61,512 bases of DNA from Ichthyophonus hoferi (lineage: Eukaryota; Opisthokonta; Ichthyosporea; Ichthyophonida; Ichthyophonidae), in the NCBI GenBank assembly GCA_002751075.1, contig NAOQ01000160.1, forward strand, positions 12,923-74,434. Direction: 5' to 3'. Both the position numbers and the translations under genes were made by a program. The notes under the pieces were generated by a model that worked only from the letters and a program-made list of their open reading frames with translations, ran no database searches and was not told where the DNA came from. Below, piece by piece: positions 38,701-46,395 of this stretch (positions are counted from its first letter, which is position 1; each line of letters opens with the position of its first letter).

Positions 38701-40646
38701 TGTCTATAATAAAATTTTATACTATGGGCTTTATTGATCTATTTATCTATCTATTTACTTATGTTAAAAAAATTATGTGTTGATCTATTTTTAAACTCTT
38801 ATTAAAGTATGGATTTGATTGGTCTATATATCTATCTACCTATATGGTTTTCTATGTCGAATATTTTTAAAACATAATGTTAGTGGAGACATTTTAATAT
38901 AATGAAGATATTTAATCTTAGTTATTTTAATATGGCTCATGGTGTCCATTATTCGCTGCGGAAGATATTTAAACTTTTCGGTATTTTAATGCATTTTGTC
39001 TTAGGTTGTATATATATCTAAATATGAATTTCGTTACTAAAAATATGACCAATTGACTGCGGAGACAATGTGGGAGTATGGGTACATATGTGTATTGTAT
39101 TGGGTAAAATATAATATTGTCGTTGTTACTGGCTATATAGGCATACATGCATACATACATATGTACAAACTAATTCATTATAATTAATTGGCTATTTGGT
39201 TTTGATTGGACTTAGCTAATTATAAATAGATCGTGTGAGCCAATTATAAGCATGTTTAATTAATTTATTAATTGGGTATAATTGGGTATAGTGGTTCACT
39301 TGCATAGTTTATATATCTATATGCATTGTATTATTTAAATAGGTATAGAATATGTATTATATTCACTTATTTACCAGTATAGTATAACATATGCATATAA
39401 TTACCTAGTGATGTCATTATGACACATAAGTATTAGTCAATAGTCATAGGAATAACTTTAGAGTATTAACATATTTGTATTATGACATCATTATGACATC
39501 ATACTATAATAACCTCTGTTGGCACAATACAGTAATGGTAACATATCCTATCATATTATATTATATTATATTAGCATCCTATAAATTCTATCACCCTATT
39601 ATATTACTATATTAAATACTGCTATCCTATTATATTATTATATTAAACCAATATTATCCTGTTGTATTACCGTATTAAAATTTATTACTCTCTCTTATAG
39701 GAGAACAAAGGGGAACTTAAGTACAATTGCCTGTGTTTCTGATTCTAATATTCATGATTCTACAGAGGAAATTGGTATGTATTTATGTATGTATGTATGC
39801 CATAGTATTACAATTAGTAATAATAATATGTAAATGTTCATTAATAATATTATAATTAGTATTTATAACACAGCATTTAAACCCGCACCAATAAAATTAA
39901 TTTTATATAGTTTAATAATATATATATATAACATATGCAGTAAAGGCTCAGTGGCGTCATCAACATATTATACATTTTATCATTAACAAACCAATCATTT
40001 TCAGGTAGAATATGTACATATTGCAGTAGTATTACAGGTAGTAATAATACTATGATAACCACTAGGATATTAATATTAACTATACTAGCCAATCAGATAT
40101 TAATCAACATAATACTGTAATAGGTACATAGCCTCACCCACCACCCAATCATATTGCAGGTGTCAGACAGAGACCTTCCCCTGACGTGGAATCACCCAGG
40201 TTTGCCTTGGTGTCCTTATTTAGGACCAGTAGAGCTTTGAAGGTATATAGATTAAGTTAGATTAAAGAGTATTAGATTAGATTAGATTGTATTATAGTAG
40301 TACGTTACAGTATACATAGCATCTATATACAGGACAAATAAAACTTTGCAACGATGTAGATTGGATTAGATTAAATTATATTTTACTATAATATAGTATG
40401 TTATATTGTATCTACCAACTCTAATCGGATTTAATTATTAATCGCTCTATCTACCAATCAGGCGGATACTCCCAAGGAAACACGGGAATGGGTAAAGGCA
40501 ATTCAAGATCAAATACTACAAACTCTGAAAGACCATCAATTGGTAAGTATATTACTATATGTGGGCGTGTTTGCTAAGGTACTTTTATATTTATTTTATA
40601 TTTCTCACATACAAAGTATAGTATTTAATTGATTACTTTGTATAGG

Positions 40647-40677
<31 letters not shown>

Positions 40678-41502
40678 ATGTATGTGTAAATAATAGCTTT
40701 TGAACTAATAAAGTATTTGGTTCCCAATCACCCATATATATATATATATATATACTATCATACTATCCTACATAAAGGGGACCTATGGCACACAGTGGAT
40801 TAGCCAAGAGGAAATAAAGGGGCTACTCAAGGTGCCTGGTAATAATACATGTGCTGACTGTGGCCGGGGAGGTAATGCACTCCAATCACTGATTGGTCCC
40901 TTTACGGTTAATTATCTATGTTATACATTTCTTTACTAAGAATACGTCTCACTGCATGTGTATGTATCTATGTAGGTGTGTGGGTATGTATGTATCTATG
41001 TATATATGTATGTATGTATATATATATATGGGTATATGTGTTTCTATGTGTATGTTTCTATAAATTAATGATATACTTCAATTAACTTTAATTACAATTT
41101 AATTAAAATCACCATTTTATTACCTGTATTAAGGCTAATCGTATCTATAATATATAGATCATATATATAAGTAATCTAATCAGTAATTCTAATCGCAGAT
41201 CTTGATTGGGCGTCTCTTAATCGAGGCATTTTATTATGTGCAAATTGTTCTCGTATACATAAGGATTTGGGTATACAGGTATGTATGTACTATAATATTA
41301 TTACTATGATTATATATATGTGTGTGTAATGTATGCATACATTTATGTACGAATGTATGTATGAATGCACTATAATATTATTATATATAATATGTGTATG
41401 TATGTATGTATGTACTGTATTATTATTACTGTGATTATATGCATAAAATATGTATATATATAATGTTTTATAGATTGTGTGTATGGTTTATTTCTATCTA
41501 TA

Positions 41503-41547
<45 letters not shown>

Positions 41548-43342
41548 TATTTGTATTATTTAATGCAATACTCTAACGACTACATAACTTACACACTATA
41601 TATACCTATAAATAGATTTTTAACCAAACATTTTTACTGGACAGGTATCACGGGTGTGTTCTCTAACCTCGAGTAATTGGACTAAAACATCATATGATGT
41701 GGTGAAGAGTATAGGGAATACGTTAGCAAACCTAGTGTGGGAGGTAGGTAGGATATATATATATATACTACATACACCATATACTATACTATACACTATA
41801 TACTATATATATATATTAGGCATATACTATTTACTATACTATATACTATATATATATATATATTATGCATATACTATTTACTATACTATATACTATATAT
41901 ATATTAGGCATATACTATGTACTATACATATCCTATACATATAATATATTCATGCATACTAATACTAGTACTCTGCAGGGGAAAATACCCAACAACTATA
42001 GTAAACCTACAATGGAGTCATCTAGGTGATACTATTATACTACCATATCCTTCTTCTATGTTCTACTATACATATACTCCCTGGTCTATATAGTTATTGT
42101 ATATTATGTATTTTGCTGTGGTTGTTAGTGTTGGTTATTAGTATGTAGTATGATGTAATGTTTACTGTTTACTATTCTCGCTATGTTAATATATATTTCA
42201 ATAAATCCTCATATATATTGAAGTGTTTTGTTTTTCTTTTGTTTTTTTTTTCTATATTATATATATACCTACCAATCTGTATTTTACTATTTTATTATTA
42301 TTATATGTTTTCCTGCATTAACTCATCCGAATCTATCAAATTAATCTCCTCTCCAATTACAGAAGCGAATGGGAGTCATGGATTACTTTCAAATATGTCC
42401 ATGGTGTATTTTTAACCCCTCTATCTCCAGATGATAAAAGAAAATCATTAGCACAGGTATGTTGTGATTAATGGGATGGTATTTAAATAATTTAAAATTA
42501 TTTTATTTATATTTTATTTTTATGTATTTTTATTTATATTTATGTTAAATTTCTTAACACTTTGTGATCAAATTAGGCAAAACAATCGAGATTCTGATTA
42601 ATTAATTAATGACAATGATCATACTACACCTATCACTGATCTTAATCACTATCAATAGCTGTGGTTCCATATATGTGATGTTGCCATTAATGACGTCATG
42701 TACAGTATATTAGTTATATTTTCCAATCCAATCATATTGTTCTCTTATAATTTGCATACCTCTGCTTCCGGTTACCCCTATGTGGGATGTTACCATTGGT
42801 GACGTCATAATATATATACGAATATATCCCTATTGACAATACTAAATACCCACTATTATGTTCATACATACATATATGTAATATATACAAACAGGGCCTC
42901 TGTGAAGCCTTAACGAATGCTGACTTTCTACACGCCCATTTGCTATTGGCTCATGGGACATCATCTTTGGAATATGCCAATGGAACCACTGCTTTACATA
43001 TAGCATGTCAGTTAGGATATGTGACATGGGCACAGATACTATTATGGGTAAGTATTAGTAGTAGTAGTTTTATTAGTAGTAGTAGTTTTATTAGTAGTAG
43101 TAGCAGTAGTAGTAATACTATGGCTACTATTACTACTATTATTATTATTAAAACAAAAACGAAACATTTATTTGATATTATAGGATTGAATTCTATATAA
43201 TGCGTATATCTGGCATTAATTTTTTAAAATTACGCAGGCGGGTGCCGATCCATTGGTTCAAGATACCCAAGGTCATACCGCATTGGGTATAGCAGTTAAA
43301 AATGGACATACGTCACTGATTACGTTGTTAGAGGCAGCGTAA
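24773..43342 (+). CDS. AGAP: AGAP-family GTPase-like/PH/ArfGAP/ankyrin protein with duplicated exons
   Basis: Arf-regulatory endosomal scaffold family (centaurin gamma). Thirty-one exons with consistent phases, 1,430 residues: 24773-24920, 25661-25713, 26314-26428, 26822-26907, 27306-27361, 27872-27953, 28301-28439, 29286-29374, 29535-29681, 30117-31205, 31895-31993, 32246-32284, 32795-33013, 34169-34273, 34693-34875, 35134-35217, 35768-35854, 36470-36559, 37192-37218, 37841-38047, 38294-38532, 39701-39774, 40160-40242, 40462-40542, 40778-40871, 41199-41278, 41645-41743, 41979-42025, 42363-42456, 42895-43047 and 43238-43342. Domains in order: N-terminal helices (1-67), GTPase-like domain (68-226), first half of a split PH (about 275-335), an insert of about 800 residues, second PH half (about 1150-1207), ArfGAP (about 1210-1345), ankyrin repeats (1346-1430). 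Human AGAP1 is about 860 residues; the excess is in the PH insert. The ArfGAP arginine and GTPase motifs are altered. Confidence 0.93.
26314..28439 (+). other. AGAP: AGAP GTPase-like domain exons (residues 68-226)
   Basis: Five exons encode a Ras-like fold aligned with the AGAP GTPase-like domain. The P-loop position reads GSDNCGKKN (residues 71-79); family members have G-x4-GKS, so the Mg-binding Ser/Thr is Lys. The switch II DxxG site is HDLNP (D128). WADAVFLVYSVND and NVILVGTQ (G4-equivalent, ending at 180) are kept, as is the helix region GKRLASDLNI and LEVSART at the G5 position. I infer weak or absent nucleotide hydrolysis. Confidence 0.85.
27650..27870 (+). repeat. Long CT-rich polypyrimidine tract before AGAP exon 6
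   Basis: More than 200 bp of almost pure pyrimidine on the plus strand (TCTCTCTTTCTTTTTC-type), ending directly at the acceptor TTCTAG at 27866-27871. It is an extreme polypyrimidine tract and may also form triplex (H-DNA). The window's other introns have much shorter tracts. Confidence 0.9.
30117..31205 (+). other. AGAP: Giant AGAP exon: PH strand end plus Ser/Thr/Pro-rich insert (residues 306-668)
   Basis: A 1,089-nt exon, more than four times the size of any other exon in the gene. It opens with AYINNTDCASISLKRYSVKY, which continues the PH domain as in human AGAP (DYMQN..GKEIDLLRTTVKV). The rest is low-complexity: Ser/Thr runs, Pro-rich blocks (RFFLPPPPRYRR, TAPPPPLPYA), basic stretches and a poly-Thr run near the end. 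The Pro-rich blocks are candidate SH3-binding sites. The donor CACAG|GTGTTG ends it in phase 0. Confidence 0.85.
32045..32140 (+). repeat. Repeat family 3, fragment in AGAP intron 11
   Basis: AAAGCTAGAACTTCTATCTC, ACTCGTTAATTTATACCATT and GATGCAGTGAGATGGAATTC correspond in order to the family 3 copies at 13.3, 50.4 and 56.4 kb. Confidence 0.7.
32530..32790 (-). repeat. Family 6 repeats, two tandem copies in AGAP intron 12
   Basis: Two units, about 32530-32640 and 32655-32770, each with a TTTAAAAATTTTAATTTTTA-like core and a CCAACTAATT/CCAGCTGATT box. Their reverse complements resemble the two blocks at 20190-20335 and 20565-20710. Confidence 0.5.
33340..33765. repeat. 10-bp VNTR (AGGATATAGT / AAGGTGTAGT), about 42 units
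   Basis: About 425 bp of 10-bp units in AGAP intron 13: AGGATATAGT, AAGATATAGT, AAGGTGTAGT and AGGATGTAGT in irregular order, with recurring 20-bp pairs. The minus frame reads Ser-Tyr-Tyr-Thr-Leu-Leu-Tyr-Pro repeats because of a 30-bp coincidence, not coding. Confidence 0.95.
34169..38047 (+). repeat. AGAP: AGAP repeated-exon region (ESFLxLDP motif, residues 788-1048)
   Basis: Exons 16, 17 and 18 (35134-35217, 35768-35854, 36470-36559) encode FNFESFLHLDPEHVRS, CSVNSFLYLDPEKVQS and CTYESFLQFSPKDVQS. All begin and end in phase 0 and start 634 and 702 bp apart. Introns after each are homologous: a start like GTAYGTATTAAAATTAAA, a GGGTAGCAA block, a TTGGCTACTTTATAT block and an ACCACAATCC..TACA block recur in order. 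Exon 19 (37192-37218, LDPANNQTP) is a shortened fourth unit. Exon 14 (YDYESFLALNSFSDIL) and exon 11 at 31895 (LYDMEAFLSLGPKSAQ) are older relatives. The function of the motif is unknown; it looks like a short linear motif or helix. Confidence 0.85.
38041..38055 (+). promoter_or_regulatory. GC-AG intron donor after AGAP exon 20
   Basis: The exon ends AAATTAAAG at 38047 and is followed by GCAAGT, the classical GC-donor consensus. No usable GT donor lies near in phase 0, and the next exon (38294) joins in frame. Confidence 0.75.
41500..41555. repeat. (TTA)n trinucleotide run, AGAP intron 26
   Basis: About 50 bp of pure ATT triplets, read as poly-Leu or poly-Tyr in forward frames. A related AGT array lies at 43050-43130 in intron 30. 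Confidence 0.9.
41755..41945. repeat. Minisatellite of about 58 bp, 2.5-3 units
   Basis: Units starting GGCATATACTATTTACTATA or TGCATATACTATTTACTATA followed by TA-rich sequence, in AGAP intron 27. Low-complexity; not coding. Confidence 0.85.
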
Positions 43343-43934
43343 ATGGCGTTATAAGAACCAATCTATACCTAATATTAAAATATTAAAATAGACCTAACTA
43401 GAGTATAGTCATACTTGTATGTTATTATATTATGGCTGACTTTAAAGTTAAAAAAAGCAGAAGAGTTAATGTAACTTGTATGCTAATACATTTTAGTATT
43501 GTTGTGAGATTTTATTAGCATTATTTATCATTTACTTAGTATAAATATAATGATGAAGCATGATACTTACTGGTTTTAGACCATTTATGGACTTTAATGA
43601 AGTTAATATAGCAGAGACACTGGTTGTTTATCTTTTTAAAAGTTATTTTAAAATTGTCTTGATATGTTTTAATACTCTAATATAGCATAAAGTAGAACAT
43701 AAGCTTTATTACTCTGTTGTATTATATTATATTATATTACACTATATTGTATTTTATTATGTTGTGTTATATTATATCATGCTACGTTATATTATCAAGT
43801 GCGTAATAATGATTTTATTGTGGTAATATGTGTAATATGATACAGTGATTCCTTACTCGTTTATTTATATTAGAATACATCATATTTTATTTGATTATTA
43901 TCTACCAATAATCAAATATTAGATATTATCTATT

Positions 43935-44110
43935 AAACCTGTTGAAGTATTTCAGCTACTATGTGTTAGGCTGTATAGTCCATGATGTCTTGTACGAATA
44001 TACTTATTGTTCAGGTAGCGTTGTGCCTCTAAGTATTCTGTGGCGTTTACAATAAAGCTTCAATGGGTAAATTGGAGCTAAATATTAATTAAAGATAATT
44101 AATTAATTAC
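43935..44110 (+). repeat. Repeat family 5, copy 1
   Basis: Shares TTTCAGCTACTA, GAGGCTGTATA-like, ATGATGTCTTGTACGAA, GTAGCGTT, GGCGTTTACAATAAAG and TTAAATATTAATTAA-like ends with 54232-54420. About 175 bp, no ORF. Confidence 0.75.
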
Positions 44111-44144
44111 ATAATGTCACTGTCAGGGAAACGGTTTAAGATAA

Positions 44145-44540
44145 AGAGAATATATGTTTGGATTGGATGCAAGGATCGTAGATTAGCCGGTGATCCAATT
44201 ATATCAATGCTTGGACCCTTCTTATGAACCATTCCCTCAACAGTGGATATTTTCATCAGCACTCCTCTAACTGATTGCTGATTAATTACCATCAGGTTAT
44301 TAATTCACAATGATTTGTTCTAGTATTATTTGATTACAAGAGTTGTTAAGTCTGGAATTGACCTTTTGTGATTAGAATGATTATAGCGAGGTTAATTTAT
44401 TGGTCAAGGTCATAGTTGATCCAATATGATTTTGTATGTGAACAGAATAATAATAATTAATTCCTTAAAAATTACTCAAATTAATTGCTCAATTAATTAG
44501 ACATCCACTTACACAAATCAATGGATTCATGGTAACCTGC
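44145..44540 (+). repeat. Repeat family 4, copy 3 (with swapped arms)
   Basis: The middle (TTTTCATCAGCACTCC, GATTGCTGATTAATTACCAT) is in the same orientation as in copies 1 and 2. Its 5' arm (GATTGGATGCAAGGATCGTA, GATTAGCC, GATCCAATTATAT) is the inverse of the 3' arm of copy 2. Its 3' arm (TTGCTCAATTAATTAGACAT) is the inverse of the 5' arm of copy 1. This implies an ancestor with long inverted repeats. Confidence 0.7.
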
Positions 44541-44684
44541 TAATGAGATAAAATTAGCACTGATATTTTTAATATACTCTGTATAATTATGTATCTTAAC
44601 GTAGTGTACTGTCATATATTGATTGTTCTATTACATAGCAAAATTAGTTAAATATTTTACAACCTCTATGTTGTATCTAACAAT

Positions 44685-44750
44685 CCGTACTGGACGCCGT
44701 ACTGGACGTCTACTAGCTAATACTCACGCTATTAGCGTGAGTATATAAGC
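44685..44750 (+). promoter_or_regulatory. Tandem 12-mer, 11-bp-arm palindrome and TATA-like box
   Basis: CCGTACTGGACG occurs twice head to tail (44685-44696, 44697-44708). Then a perfect hairpin, ATACTCACGCT-ATT-AGCGTGAGTAT (44720-44744), runs into TATATAA at 44742-44748. The cluster is GC-rich for this genome. It resembles a core promoter with operator-like sites, but the nearest coding start on this strand is 1.6 kb away (46396). Confidence 0.45.
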
Positions 44751-45994
44751 TGGGGGCACAGACTAGTTCTGGGTAAGCGTTTTTGTTCATAAACGTGATG
44801 CATAATTTTTTCTAAATAGTTTGAGTTGTACATTGGCTTAGTCTACGTGTCTTAGATCTTGGAGCATATTATATATAAACAGATAATTAAGTAATATATC
44901 TATCATACTTTCCATCTTGACTGTACTAACCTATAGGGAACATCAATTTAGTTGGCTTTTTTATAAAGTTGGTACGTTGTGTGCACATAAATTTACCAAG
45001 CAATCTCAAGAAGAGTATTAGCATATTATGGTATAGTATATTAAAGTATATTATCTTAATGTATTATATTGTTTTGTATGATAGCTTATTATACTATATT
45101 AAGTTACATTATGCTGTATTTTGTATGGTATTATTCTATATTACAATATATTACAGTATAGAATGCTTTAGTATATTATATTATACTCCATCGTTTCCAG
45201 TGTATCAAAAACTGTAACTCAGTCATTAGCATTCCCAAAATGTAATCATTGGTTGATTTTTATGGCTAGTTGAATAGCGTATAACCATACTATCATAGCC
45301 CTGTACTATCATATCCGATAACCTATTCCTATGCACAAGATACTAGTATCTAGTATCTATTTACTTACCAATTGAACATATATAAATATTCATTACATAA
45401 TTATACGTCTATTGCGCAACTATAAATATATTTATATTAAAATTTAGTGCATGACACTGCATTGGATCTATGAATATTGCACCATATGCTTCTGACGTCA
45501 TGGTTAGCTCAATGTAAGCCATTTTAAACACTTCATAGTATAAAAAAATAGTTTTATATGTCTACTTAAAGATTAAATTCAATTGTATATAGCACATAAC
45601 TAATATAATAAATAGGTTACATTAATAAAAGCTTTATACAATTTTTTATGTGTATATATAATATATGTTTGTAATATAAATAAACCAAAAGCAGAAAGTA
45701 TTGGCCATGGGTTTCTACCCATTGGAAAAACAATTCATTTTTATTGGACCAACGTTTACTTTACAATAAACAATATTAAACAATTTAAAATATTACATAT
45801 AATATATATACATTATGTTATGCATATATTGTAGTATAAACTAACCACAGTATAATTGGGACATGACTTTGTCTTTGTTACATTATAATCTGAACCCTGG
45901 CATTAGTCATTGTCAGGCTAGCGACTTAGAGTAAAGACAAAGTAAATATATTATACTATATTATATTATAACATAGGTATACTATTTTAAATTT

Positions 45995-46156
45995 TCAACA
46001 ATAATAATAATAATACAGTGATAGAATTTTATTTTTATTTAGGTTCGAGTTTGGTTCTCTTGCCTGACCCAAAATAGAACCAATTTTTCGAATTTCTTTA
46101 ATGTCAATAATATCCTTGAAATAATCTGCCGCACCTAACGATGGTTGCGTAATTTG
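45995..46156 (-). CDS. Possible exon or small ORF, unidentified
   Basis: A minus-strand open stretch reads GAADYFKDIIDIKEIRKIGS, then ILGQAREPNSNLNKNK, with codon use more like a real exon than the surrounding AT-rich DNA. There is no ATG in the frame before an upstream stop; an acceptor TTAG just before GGTGCGGCA is possible. No partner exons could be placed between here and 46396. I do not recognise the sequence. It may be a fragment of an element or chance. Confidence 0.25.
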   Translation of the reverse strand, partial: QITQPSLGAADYFKDIIDIKEIRKIGSILGQAREPNSNLNKNKILSLYYYYYC

Positions 46157-46395
46157 TTAAAACTCTTACCCTACTCTTAATAAAAAGTTTATGATTATAT
46201 AATGTTCATTGGATTTAAAAATAATTCCAATTTTAATACCCAATGATAATCAGATATAATAACCATATAAGGCTAGAGATAGTGCAATTCCCGTTCGGCT
46301 TGGGAACAAGAACTTTTTGAAAATAAATTATTATAATTATACTATTACCATTCTATTCATTATTCTATTCTATTATTATATTATAAAGAGATAAT

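Larger units (their letters stand above)
40160..43342 (+). other. AGAP: AGAP second PH half, ArfGAP zinc domain and ankyrin repeats
   Basis: RFALVSLFRTSRAL and TREWVKAIQDQILQTL give the last PH strands and C-terminal helix. The ArfGAP zinc site is C1232-x2-C1235-x16-C1252-x2-C1255 with DWASLNRGILL between. After the fourth Cys comes SRIHKDLG: Lys1260 takes the place of the catalytic Arg (HR in nearly all ArfGAPs), and VRSL is VCSL (1269-1272). IGNTLANLVWE and FKYVHGVFLTPLS match human AGAP. The ankyrin part reads LLLAHGTSS, GTTALHIACQLGYV, ILLWAGADPL and GHTALGIAVKNGHTSL, stopping 34 residues into the last exon, shorter than human. Confidence 0.9.
43343..46395. other. Intergenic between AGAP and the BAP31-like gene
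   Basis: Holds a TTATA array (43715-43800), a family 5 repeat (43935-44110), a family 4 copy (44145-44540), a tandem 12-mer/palindrome/TATA site (44685-44750), a TATTG array (45030-45190) and AT-rich DNA. A short open minus frame at 45995-46156 is treated separately. No other gene seen. Confidence 0.55.

Noticed and set aside
44771-44780. GGGTAAGC after the TATA box as a 5' splice donor of a non-coding exon
   Set aside because: It lies about where transcription would start, leaving no room for an exon.
46041-46060. AGGTTCGAGTTTGG as a tRNA B box
   Set aside because: No A box or cloverleaf upstream; the opposite strand reads as the exon-like stretch.
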